Shown in pieces: positions 32,756 through 42,404 of a stretch of DNA of 64,000 nucleotides. Source of the DNA: Wolfiporia cocos (taxonomy: Eukaryota > Basidiomycota > Agaricomycetes > Polyporales > Phaeolaceae). The notes below the pieces were generated by a model. That model searched no databases and was not told the DNA's origin. It worked only from the letters and a program-made list of their open reading frames with translations. The position numbers were made by a program, and so were the translations under genes. Positions within the stretch are counted from its first letter, which is position 1; every line of letters begins with the position of its first letter. The stretch is taken from NCBI GenBank assembly GCA_029448655.1, contig JACCLO010000028.1:86657-150656 (forward strand), written 5' to 3'.

Positions 32756-34715
32756 TCACGACCAGTTGGTGGGCCCTTTTGAGGCGAGGAGAGTATCTGA
32801 AATGTGATAACAAACTGGTGAGTCTCTCACTTTTGGCTCAATGATCTGCTGAAGTACTGGCAATGACACTACAGGGGCCTCTTTGGTGTCGGAATCTTGA
32901 AGCATGATTGGATCGTCCCAGCTGCCAGATGGTGTCAGCACCAGAACATGGGGCATTCACTCCATCCATGCATGATCTCTGGTAGACTCCGGTGGAGGTG
33001 CGACTATGCCATTCACCATGACGGTGTAGAATGGCTGAACATGGAGCCACTGCACTGTGACCCACCACGATGATGGTATAGGTGTGGAAACTTCTTGCAC
33101 AAGGTGCTTGTAGAGAAGGTACACATGATATTTCTGAGCTCCACAGTTGCATGTCCACGTCATAATGTCTGTATTGTAGATGCTGTTAATTGGAGTCTGA
33201 GCAAGATGTTCCCGTGACCTTCTGAAGGCTTCTTGCATATGGGTAAGTGATCATGAATGCCCTTCACAATGCTTTGTAATGATCTGTGCAAGGGTCAGTT
33301 GATATGGCGGGAGCACTTTTGTGATGATTGCATGCATGGTGAGATCAATGGGCAGGTGATTATAGCAGTGCAGAACTAGCTGCTTGAGATTCTGCCAGAG
33401 CACCTCAACCATCATTGTTATACACTTGCATGGTATGCTTGATGTGTACACCACATGCACCCAGAGACACCAGCAATCATGCGAGTACCAGGAGCTCCAG
33501 AGGTAAGCTCATACCTCATGAAGATTATTGAGTTTATAGTGTTGATACATCTCATCAATAGCATCTTGTCGAATGTCCTTGGATGTTCAGCTCTGCCCAT
33601 GCCATTTAGGGAGAAAATGGTGCTGTGATGCATGCTTTGTGAAAAGCTAGAGGATAGGCAGTCGGTGTGGTGTCAGGCAAAAGACATAGCCAGGCTTTGC
33701 TTGCTTCATTGTGCTGATTGCTCTGTCATCACAAGGTGAGCTTTCTTGGAGCTCTTCAAGTGCTTCTGCAAACTCCTCAACCTGATGCTGCAGATCATCT
33801 AGGTCTCAATCCCACTCAGCATCATTCCAATTGTCATGTTTATGACCTATCCAGCCCATTTCTTCATCACTTTCATCTGCATGTAGATCAGGTGGGAGTA
33901 TGCCCTGGCCACTCAGGTGTTCAATGTCAAAGTCTTTGGCATCTTCGGTTTCACTCTTCACAGCAGGATGGCCTGCCGGGATGGGCTTGAGTCTAAGTGG
34001 GGGCAGTGACAGGTGATGACAGATGGATACCCATCAATGAGAAGCCGGATGCGATGGAGAGGCTTCACAGGAGGGGCAGGTAGCTAGTACATATAATATG
34101 AATTAATGAGAATAAAGTCCCATTCCACAATGTTGGAAATAAACAAACGACTGAGCCTGTCTGTTGCAGGTATGGTATGAAGTTAGCTTTGATGTAAGAG
34201 AACTCATGGCAAGCTTCATTGACATCATAGAATGCAGGTGTCTCCTTGTTCTTTGCTAAGCACTGTTTCACTGCATGGAGTGCATGCCAGAAACATAGCT
34301 GATGTTTTGCCTGTGGCCATGTGTTCCTCATTGCATTGATTTCTGACCAATCCTTGTCTGATAATGTATATTCTGGGTTGACACCAAGGTCCTTCAGCTC
34401 ACCAAGAAATCTCTCAAGCACAACTTGCTTGACACCCTTATCGGCTTCCTTGTTTGTCGATATCAGTAAGAACACAAGTGGAATACCCAACCCATGTGCA
34501 TCTGCAACTGCACCAAACAGTCCAAAATTGGTCCTGTTTGTGTTCCCTAGACAGATTCAATCTCAGTAATTTACTTACGTAGCAAGCTTGCATAGCACAC
34601 ACACATGTTGAATCCATTGCAAGCTCCTGTGTATTGGAGGCCCACTCCTCAATAAAATCTGTGACTTAGAAGGCAACTGCCTGAGTGCTGGGCTCAGCTT
34701 GCACATCTAGCAGAG
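32756..34715 (-). pseudogene. MULE-type (Mutator-like) transposase relic
   Basis: On the minus strand one reads EEWASNTQELAMDST (first catalytic Asp, about 34620), then across a likely 31-bp intron TNRTNFGLFGAVADAHGLG, then SDKDWSEINAMRNTWPQAKH and CFWHALHAVKQCLAKNKETP. Downstream are an acidic stretch with an in-frame TGA, GYVFCLTPHRLPIL followed by a TAG, VEVLWQNLKQLVLH, and a SWIM-like zinc motif TWTCNCGAQKYH in which the later Cys is Tyr (YKH). The order DDE then SWIM is standard for MULEs. The stops show it is dead. An LTR cluster truncates its 5' side at 34716. Confidence 0.88.
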
Positions 34716-34938
34716 TGACACAGACTCACCAGTCTGTGGGACCGGCCCACAGGCCGGGGACAATCCCCCAAAGCCAGTGCATCAGTGCACATCCTAAGCC
34801 AATGGGTATGCAGGCAAGGCCCTTGGCTAAGGTACCACCCAGACGGGCAAGGTGAGGAGGGAGAGACCCAGGCAGACTGGCACACACACAGATGAGGTGG
34901 TGAGAGAGGGGCTACAGCCCAGACATCAAGAATCTTAG

Positions 34939-34960
34939 AGATGGGGAGTAAGCCCCATCT
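34939..34960 (-). promoter_or_regulatory. LTR promoter hairpin, insertion target
   Basis: Stem AGATGGGG/CCCCATCT. The loop reads CTTACT on the minus strand. The last five plus-strand bases (CATCT) are the target duplication of the nested LTR at 34961. Confidence 0.7.
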
Positions 34961-35516
34961 TGTCACGGTTTTATACCACAAGATATTGACCCTACATCCC
35001 TCGCTTTAGGTCTCTTGGGGTTCCACTGAGCGCACGGTCTCCTCATACCTCTAGTTACCTCCACGTCAACCATCTCACATAGTACATCACGTTACCTGGT
35101 AGATAGTGCCTATGATGGGCACACATTCCGTCACCCGCATTATAACATCACAGTATGTACATCATATGGTCATGGTAGCACATGATCCCTTAGTTATGGC
35201 ACACAGGCCATTACATTAAGGTAGTCATAGCATACTGATCCATGTACATAAATACACCGGGATGAGGTCTTACAACCTCATCCTTTAGATTCTCGATGTT
35301 GGGCTATGCCCCTTTCTTCATACTGTCTGAGGGTGCACACCAGTCTTACTGCTGAGTTATTCACTTGCTCATCTGGGATGCACCATTGGCAACACATGTC
35401 GCCACCTCAGCAATGAGGTCACCCTGGTCACCACTGCATTCCTCTGATGGTACCCTTGTGGATGTGTTGGATTCCCCGGCAGGGCTGGTCCCACAGACCT
35501 ATGTAAGTCTGTGTCA
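34961..35516 (+). repeat. nested solo LTR, 556 bp (family F)
   Basis: Begins TGTCACGGTTTTAT and ends AAGTCTGTGTCA, with the exact duplication CATCT at 34956-34960 and 35517-35521. TATA-like GTACATAAAT precedes the hairpin at 35261-35282. Confidence 0.95.
35261..35282 (+). promoter_or_regulatory. LTR promoter hairpin
   Basis: Perfect 8-bp stem GATGAGGT/ACCTCATC with loop CTTACA. Confidence 0.7.
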
Positions 35517-35892
35517 CATCTCTCTACCCTTTAAGTATGTACATGGGAGCGCAACATGTCTACCCTTAAGTGCTGGCCTGTGTGCAGCACCATCCTAACG
35601 GCTGAGGTAAGAGAGTATGTAAGCGAGCATGTAACTACTGTAGTGACAGGGAGTGACCATAATGTGAGTGATGCATGGGTGCGCACTACCCCGGAGTGCC
35701 TATCTACGGGGTCAGGTGGTCATTGCCAGAGCGCCATTACTGGCATCTCTATCCCTATGCCACATGACTCAGCACCATTACTGGTGCCTTGTCATCTATG
35801 CTTACCCCTATGCTTACGTTTACGTGCATGGACTCTGGGGCTTTTGGGCAAGCTCTTAGGTACTGGTGCACCCACATGTACTTATGCACTGG

Positions 35893-35914
35893 CATGAGGA
35901 CTTACATCCTCATG
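35893..35914 (+). promoter_or_regulatory. LTR promoter hairpin
   Basis: Perfect 8-bp stem CATGAGGA/TCCTCATG with loop CTTACA. Confidence 0.7.
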
Positions 35915-36103
35915 TCTAGCATTCTTGACATTAGGGTAATGACACCCTCTTTCATGCTGTCTACTGGGCTGCCACTCTGCTCTTAGTTCACGACATGCTA
36001 GTCTGGGGATGTCAGACCTTGCCAACCCGCCATACTGCCAACAAGACTGCTCGTTGCCCTGCCTTCCCTTGACGCCATGGGGCCTGGGACCTGTCATGGT
36101 CTA

Positions 36104-36640
36104 TGTCACAGAATGCCCAGAGGGGCATTCCTAGGACAATTCACTCCTCGCTATCACAGTATGGGCACTGCTATGTGCACGCGTGCCCCTCTCTGCTTAG
36201 TTACTTCACATCATCCCTTGATGCCAGTAGAATCACCTGACCCAGTAGATTAGTGCTAGTCAGGCAGCACACGTATCAGGTACTCACGTTCATGGTCACC
36301 ACTGTAGTCACATGTAGCATTACAGTCACCCTTAGTTACGGCGCACAGGCCTGTACTTTAGGGCATCCCTACATATGCTCCTGTCATGTACTTAAGTAGA
36401 TGACAGATGGGGCTTATCCCCATCTTTTGGATTTTCAGCAATGGGCTTAGGCCCCTCTCTTGCATCTTGCTGTGGGTCTGCACCAGTCATACTACTGAGT
36501 TCTCTACTCGCTCATCTGGGGGCTTGCCTTCGTAGGCATAAGGTGACTCTGTTTAACCCTGCATAACTTGGGTGGCACCTCGATAGGTGTGTAGGGTTCC
36601 CAGCAGGGCCAGTCCCACAGACATTTGTGAGTCTGTGTCA
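36104..36640 (+). repeat. nested solo LTR, 537 bp
   Basis: Begins TGTCACAGAATGCC and ends GAGTCTGTGTCA, with the exact duplication GTCTA at 36099-36103 and 36641-36645. Confidence 0.95.
36405..36425 (+). promoter_or_regulatory. LTR promoter hairpin
   Basis: Stem AGATGGGG/CCCCATCT with loop CTTAT, downstream of TGTACTTAAG. Confidence 0.7.
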
Positions 36641-36695
36641 GTCTATTGGAGATATTCCCTGGCTATGGGCCAGTCCCACAGATGGTACATCTGTA

Positions 36696-36899
36696 TCAGC
36701 ATGCATGCTCCTGATCATCAAGTTGAAGATCATCATCTCCAATGTTGATCTGGGCCTTGAGCTCAAATGGCCCTACAATCTTACCCATCACTGTCTCCAT
36801 AAACTCCTTCAACAACATAACATCAGTCTCAGCTTCATCATCTTCCTCATCATTGAGAGCCTTCCACTTTGTGTGTCTTTGTTCATTTTCCTTGTACAT
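36696..36899 (-). pseudogene. acidic ORF fragment, perhaps the N-terminal part of the MULE protein
   Basis: It reads RHTKWKALNDEEDDEAETD, then a hydrophobic/charged stretch with GKIVGPFELKAQINIGDDD. It lies upstream, in the sense of transcription, of the MULE relic at 32756-34715, separated only by the LTR cluster. The link rests on position alone. Confidence 0.35.
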
Positions 36900-37444
36900 G
36901 CACTCTCAGCTTTTTTGCATGGCCTTCTAGGCAGGTCTTAGACATCATGGGTAATGTATGCAGGCATGCAGGATGGAAGGAGGTCACTGGCTAATGTTGC
37001 CACAAGTCTTGCCTGCTTACAATTTCCTGCTGATTCATCACTTATAATTTTTATCTAAATGTGAGAAAATACTCTGAGCGTGAGAACAATTATCGCTCTA
37101 TTACTTTCAGTTAAAGGTCGGCATGGTGCATGCTAAGCGCCCATCTGCAGTGTCGGTGCACCAGCCACAGTGGAATATGAAAAGGTCATGCAAACTTGCT
37201 GGGACATTAACCTCAAGTCTGGCTCATATTGGATGTCAAGGTGCACTTGTGGGTGTGGCCCTTACCCTTGCTGCCCAATGGGACCAAGAATGGCTGTGGT
37301 GTGGGGGCGGAGACGGCAGAGAAGGTCAAGGAGATGTCTCAGACACTATCCTGTGCAGTGCCCAGGCACACTTAATCTTGTTTCCAGTGCTGGGTGGAGG
37401 TGGGGGCAGAGGTGAGGTCGGACACAAGGCAGTGCACTCAGTCT
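36900..37444. other. no recognised gene
   Basis: It holds a block (about 37124-37160, GCTAAGCGCCCATCTGC) that recurs at about 39299-39320 (GCTAAGCGCCCATCCGC), so part of this stretch may be a repeat of the region right of the MITE at 38261. Confidence 0.35.
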
Positions 37445-37449
37445 CACAG

Positions 37450-37916
37450 TGTCACAAATTTTGAGGCTAGGCACCTGGCTGGGCATTTACTCAGGATTTG
37501 CCCTCTGCGTGGGTCGAACGCATTGACTGATGCACAGGAAGTCACGTGACATGGAGATTAGATAAGGAGTCGTTGATTAGGGATTGCGGACCGTCCTCCC
37601 CCCGGGCCGCTCACATGATGTAGTTGTAGATGACACCTTATGGCATGACGATCGCGACGTCGTGCATGGCCCCCTTTAGGGTGGGCCGCGACTCAGTAGT
37701 TACGCCATCTCTACATGTATATATACTACGTCATCTGAGGGTTACACCTCAGACTTGTTCTTCTCGATGTATGGGTGATAGCCCTCCTCTCTTGATCACT
37801 ACAGCATGCTGCCTGACTCCGCCTCGCCTTGTCTCAACAACTCGGCGTTGTACCCTGGGTCTTAGTACTTATAGGGGTAGGACAGGGATAGAGGTATGCC
37901 AGTCAAGTTTGTGTCA
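37450..37916 (+). repeat. solo LTR, 467 bp
   Basis: Begins TGTCACAAATTTTGAGG and ends AAGTTTGTGTCA, with the exact duplication CACAG at 37445-37449 and 37917-37921. TATA-like GTATATATAC precedes the hairpin at 37734-37753. Confidence 0.95.
37734..37753 (+). promoter_or_regulatory. LTR promoter hairpin
   Basis: Stem TCTGAGG/CCTCAGA with loop GTTACA. Confidence 0.7.
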
Positions 37917-37921
37917 CACAG

Positions 37922-38252
37922 CATTTCAGTACAATGTACAATACAATCATACAAATGATAGCATCACTTCATGAGGATTGTTTTAGCTGAGCTATATGCA
38001 GGTGCAATATGATGCAGGCAAGCACCTGGGCATGATAAATTCACTGTGGCAATCCAGTGTTGGAACATCCAGGCAAGTGCGTATCCGATTGCCGGCTGGG
38101 TATACCATGCAGTGACACTAGCATACTTGAACAAGTCAGAAAGATGTGCCTTAGAGATAAGGGTACCCCTTATTATTGTAGAATTTAGGCTGTACATGCT
38201 TTGCATGTTTGCCTCCCCGCCCCAAGGATGAGACAAACCACTGTCCAACATT
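37922..38252. other. no recognised gene
   Basis: Nothing beyond short frames. Host sequence between the solo LTR and the MITE. Confidence 0.4.
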
Positions 38253-38260
38253 GTTGTTTC

Positions 38261-39119
38261 TAGTGATGTGCCAGGCCCAGCCTGGCTCAAAAGCCCTGGC
38301 TTTGGCCTGGCTTGGACAGCCCACAGCTTTTCAAAACCTCAGGCTGGGCCCTCATTGACGGCTCACGGCTTGGCCCAGCCTAGGCCCCGGCTCGACCATG
38401 GCCTACTACTGCTAAGATAATCATCACTTTAGCTTCAGAGCTTGAGATTCACCTTTGCCAAACCTTTCCCAGATGAAATAGAACCTTGAATCCTCCTGTC
38501 ACAGATTTAACTGGCAGTCCCAGACCAGTGTCTGTGGAGACATACGTCTAACACCCCTTAGCCAAAAGGGCCACTATAACAGCTCAGCTGTTATAGGCAG
38601 GACACGCTATATGTGTAGTTCATATTCCCACGCTAGGCACTTATATTGCACCGTTGAGTATTTGGCTTAATACTTGGCATGGTTGGCCTTTCTGGTATTA
38701 TATGTGCCACCTGGGATTCCAACCCCAGATATTCCGTGACACCTCCAATCTATAGTAGGATTAAGTGTGAAATAATCACTCACCAGTGCAGCATTCAGTA
38801 GCGTGCCTGCCATATGGGGAATCATATAGGCACCCGAAAGTGAGCGGCAGGCTTCAATGTTGAGGACTTGACTTTTCTGTAGTTTTAAATAAACAAGATA
38901 GGTGCACAATGATTGAGTTGAGCATATAACTGGCCTGTATGGGCTTATATTGTGCCTGCCAGATATTGTAGCCATTAAGATCCCTAGGCCGGGGCTCAAC
39001 AGCTTGGCCCGGCCTGGCCTGTATCTCAGGCCAGGCCCTGGGCCATCTCAAGCCATGCTGTAAAGCCCAGCTTGGCCCGGCCCGGCTCATGGCCCAAAGC
39101 TGGGCCTGGCACATCACTA
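38261..39119 (+). mobile_element. hAT-type MITE, copy 3, carrying a small solo LTR
   Basis: Perfect terminal inverted repeats starting TAGTGATGTGCCAGGCCCAG, with the exact 8-bp duplication GTTGTTTC at 38253-38260 and 39120-39127. The interior is close to copy 1 at 9063 and has no transposase. A 245-bp solo LTR sits inside. Confidence 0.95.
38497..38741 (-). repeat. solo TRIM-like LTR inside MITE copy 3
   Basis: Begins TGTCACAGATTT and ends ATTCCGTGACA, with the exact duplication CCTCC at 38492-38496 and 38742-38746. It shares TTCATATTCCCACGCT and the stem ATAACAGC/GCTGTTAT with the TRIM repeats. Confidence 0.92.
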
Positions 39120-39501
39120 GTTGTTTCTTGCACCGCTCACTTCGTTCGCTCTCTTTCACGCGATCCCGACGCTTGCTTCAACAATCCAGGTCCTAGTGGT
39201 GGCACCTGCTAGTGAAGCTTGCACCTATTCCATCCAATGAGACTGGGAGGAGAGAGGGGGCAGGGCGGGGAGGAGGGCTGCTCGAGGACGGGGCGCACGC
39301 TAAGCGCCCATCCGCTGTCTGCCACATCGGAGTTCGACAAGTCCATGAAAACTCGACGTCCCTGATCTCTCGCTCTCGTTCTCTCGTGACGACGGACATT
39401 ATAAACTCAAGTGTAGACCCTGCCATCATGTAGCAGGATTAACTACCCTTCAGCTAACACTCGTATCAGTGATAACGATAACGAAGAGGTCGCCACACCG
39501 A

Positions 39502-39996
39502 ATGGATCCGGGATACATATCTGGAGTCACAGTTCACCTGGAGTCTCTAAAGCTTATTCGCGAAGTCAAACAGCTGCTGCAGTGCCCGCCATGCGCGGCC
39601 GCTGACCAAGAGGAGCTTTGTGATTGGTTGCAACGACTCGATCATTGCAAGGTGCGCTCTCACTACCTGGAAACCTGTGTTGCGCTAACAGGCTGTCAAA
39701 GAATCTCTACGACTCGCTTCACTTTAAAGCGCCCCTTCTATCTCCTTTCGGCACACTGGACCTCTATCACGACTACGTGTCTGTTTGGGATGATGCGTTT
39801 GCTCGGATGAATCATCAAACGGCACAGTGCCGGATACCCCTGCACAGCCCCACCGATCGAAGCCACCACCAGTCAGGGTATAACCACCGCTGAGCGCAGG
39901 ACTAGTCGCTCGGCACCGCGAAGAAACTCGAAGAGGTGGTTTATGACCCCCCATGCGCCCAATGCGCTGCAACGCGGCGTGACCTGTAGGGGCCTG
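39502..39996 (+). pseudogene. unknown gene, cut by an LTR
   Basis: An ATG at 39502 opens MDPGYISGVTVHLESLKLI. A likely 50-bp intron (GTGCGC...TCAAAG, with a CTAAC branch site) joins it to NLYDSLHFKAPLLSPFGTLD and VWDDAFARMNHQTA. The next stretch reads in another frame (ITTAERRTSRSAPRRNSKRW) up to the LTR at 39997. I do not recognise the family. Splice signals and frame coherence suggest a once-real gene. No continuation was found right of the LTR. Confidence 0.4.
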
Positions 39997-40552
39997 TGTC
40001 ACAAACTTTCCTTAGAGGATACGTAACATCCCTCGCTGTAGGTATTATAGGCGCCGCTAGGTGCGCGCGCGCTTCCATGATCCTCAGCCACCTCCGCGTC
40101 TATCCAGGACTCCGTCTAGATCATATGACTGTAGGTTAGCGCTGTAGGGTAGCGCGCGCCTTAGGTACTCACGTTAGGGTCACACAGTACATTACGTCAC
40201 GGTAGTTACATTATCATGTGCTCTCTTAGTTACGGCGCACAGGCCCATACTTTAGGGCGGCCATTACTGGCCAACTCCCCATGTATAAGTACGACAAGAT
40301 GAGGACTTACATCCTCATCTTTAGGATTCTCGACAACTGAGCTTAGGCTCCTTTCTCATCTGCGTTTGTGTGTGTCTCTGCCCCGGGGGCCCTCCACGAC
40401 TTGCTTGTCTGTGTGTCTTCCCTCTTGGTCGCCTTAGGAGTTCCCCCTTGGGGATACAGCCGACTGGCTGCCTTGCGGTTAGCACACCGCCTTGTAGGAC
40501 GTCTAGGGACTCCCCTGTAGCCAGGGTCCCACAAACCTGTGAGTTTGTGTCA
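39997..40552 (+). repeat. solo LTR, 556 bp (family F)
   Basis: Begins TGTCACAAACTTTCC and ends GAGTTTGTGTCA. The flanks GCCTG and CCCTG differ at one base. TATA-like ATGTATAAGT precedes the 10-bp hairpin at 40296-40321. Confidence 0.92.
40296..40321 (+). promoter_or_regulatory. LTR promoter hairpin
   Basis: Perfect 10-bp stem AAGATGAGGA/TCCTCATCTT with loop CTTACA, the longest of the series. Confidence 0.72.
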
Positions 40553-40557
40553 CCCTG

Positions 40558-41015
40558 ATGTCTCCCGCATGCATGCTCAAACTGCAGTCTTCTTTGCTTG
40601 AGATGTAGTCGGGCAAAAAAACAAAGTAAACCATATTCTATTCACTCTGCAATCATATGGTTGACTGTGCCTGCGTTGGCAAATTGTATAGAACGTGCCG
40701 GAATCGGTAAAAGGTGGGATCGCCGTAACATACGCCCTTAGTCGCAGCGTCATTGTATTGTACGGCGCAATAAGTTTTCGATGAACTTCGCATATCTCAC
40801 TTGGCTATACCTTGCTAAGACCTATGGGTTCGATGCCTGGACCCTGCACTGTTCCATCAGTGTCTTTGCAAGATCTTCAAATCAGCCCTGTCAATGCAGA
40901 GGGGCTTCAGACGAAGCGAAGGTGGTCCCTGTATCAGGGATTGACTACTTCACGTACGTCGTACACTGTTAGTTATACCCGAAGTCCTTCTGGCCTATGA
41001 TCTCCCCAGCTGCTG
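40558..41015. other. intergenic, no recognised gene
   Basis: Border between the transposon block and the genic block. Only short frames are seen. It includes the region downstream of the aldolase relic's stop. Confidence 0.45.
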
Positions 41016-41873
41016 CTAGAGATCCTCTGCAAGAGCCTTCAATAATGCCCCACTGTCTGATGTGACGTTCTGCCGCGCACGCTTGTTCGATTGAGTGCCG
41101 GATGCAGTACATGGCGCTGATTACGCATATAAGTGAGCGATCAGATGCGGAGCTGATGATGACTTCCACATCAGGTGGAGATTTGGCGATGGCGCTGGAT
41201 AGTTGTGAGTGAGTGAGAGGTGATGAGAACGCCATCTATATTCCGACGGCCGATAGTGACTACGGTGAGTAATGTGCGTAGTTGAGCTTTTGATGGTGCG
41301 GTCACTGACCGAGACCGTCTACACTCAAGATCTCGTCGATGCTCTGTACGGCCTCAAGTCGTTCGCTGATGCGAGGTATTCTGACGCCATCAGTCCCCAT
41401 GTGCTCTGTGTAAATGGACTGCCGAATCCACGATACCTGGACCCCTGTGGGGGAAGCGCGCCGCAGCAACGATCGACTTGGCTTGAGCGGCGTTGATACC
41501 TATCAGATTGACGTATATGTACCACGACCGACTAGCCCAGCGTGTTCTAACATACCATGGAACCAGCACTCCCCGGGCGCCGGCATCAAGCCATACTTGA
41601 TTTGCCACCGACACTACCGTCTGCACACGCCCCTGTTGCAGGTATTCTGACAATAGTGCTGGGCGCCGAGCTTCCGAGCCCCGATATTGTTTGGATGGAT
41701 TCGGCAGCGCCTGGCTGAAGAGATGTCATGCCTGCTCACAATCAATGAGCAGCCATGAGAGATGGGGCGAGGCGAGCGCAGCAGTGCGCGCTTTCAAAGC
41801 ACCTGGCAGCGTGATCCATGCGCCGAACGCTGGCTTCGATGCGCGAAAGGGCTTCAAGAAGACGGTGCATCAT
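41016..41873 (-). pseudogene. HpcH/HpaI-type aldolase, frame-broken
   Basis: From an ATG near 41873 the minus strand reads KPAFGAWITLPGALKARTAA, SPHLSWLLIDCEQA, GAAESIQTISGLGSSAPSTI, VRIPATG, LDAGARGVLVP, AAQAKSIVAAARFP, RGFGSPFTQSTWGLMASEYL, EAVQSIDEILSVDGLG and finally NVTSDSGALLKALAEDL and a stop. These are the class II HpcH/HpaI aldolase/citrate lyase blocks in correct order. Such enzymes cleave or form C-C bonds of 2-keto acids using a metal ion. At least five single-base shifts and one intron (GTATGT...GATAG) separate the blocks. One shift is in a GGG run at 41849-41851. The usual DCEHG reads DCEQA. Confidence 0.75.
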
Positions 41874-41922
41874 GCTCCGTTGTGAAATTGTTGTGATGAC
41901 AATACATTACATTCATTGAAAC

Positions 41923-42404
41923 TTATTTTGCGGACAAGTCCTCGCCGAACACAGACTCCGACTGTTGCCTCTTGGCCTGCTCCGCACGTAGGCGAGCAAG
42001 ATTAGATGCGAGAAATCCCTGGTAGAACTGATAGCCAGAGAGCACCCCCGTCACTGTGCGCAGACGTCAGCGGCCGTCCGGGCGACAGTTGCCTTTTGTA
42101 GCATGCTCACCACCGCCGCACATAATTGTGGGGTTCCTGTTGAATCGGAATAGTTTTGTGGCCCAGAATGGCTAGGGTGAATAGTACGGCAATGGACCAT
42201 GCGGCTACGCGAACTTACTAACCTCCTGCCAATGCAGCGGAAAGGCCAGCGAAGAGGCCGTCTCTCCGAGCTTCCTGCGGAGGTTGGCGTGTGAATGTCA
42301 TCACTATCGAGAATGGAATGGATGGATATCGATTTTCCCTACAGTTGTACATCTTGCTACGCATCATCGGGAGCCACAAGTGAAGTGTCGGCGGCGTTGG
42401 GCAT
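41923..42404 (-). CDS. small Gly-rich membrane protein, OCIA-domain-like
   Basis: Exons, minus strand: from an ATG at 42402-42404 (MPNAADTSLVAPDDA), 42274-42223 (EARRDGLFAGLSAALAG), 42171-42111 (ILGHK, LFRFNRNPTIMCGG) and 42053-41923 (VTGVLSGYQFYQGFLASNLA, then a charged tail ending FGEDLSAK). All three introns are GT-AG. The two Gly/Ala-rich hydrophobic segments could be a hairpin in a mitochondrial or ER membrane. They remind me of OCIA-domain proteins, but the match is loose. One extra base in a T4 run at 42154-42157 breaks the frame between GHK and LFRF, probably a sequence error. Confidence 0.5.

Larger units (their letters stand above)
34716..35650 (-). repeat. minus-strand LTR, split by another LTR; right end uncertain
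   Basis: Begins TGACACAGACTCACC on the plus strand. Its hairpin (34939-34960) and the mirrored TATA region right of the nested LTR (CTTTAAGTATGTACATGG) show minus orientation. The far end has no clear TGTGACA. The boundary near 35650 is a guess from similarity to family F promoters. Confidence 0.6.
35651..36698 (+). repeat. LTR with nested LTR; left end uncertain
   Basis: Ends ACATCTGTATCA at 36698 and carries a promoter hairpin at 35893-35914. Blocks such as GCCATTACTGGCAT resemble the LTR at 9598. The start could not be fixed because no TGTCACA was found. It hosts the LTR at 36104-36640. Confidence 0.6.
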
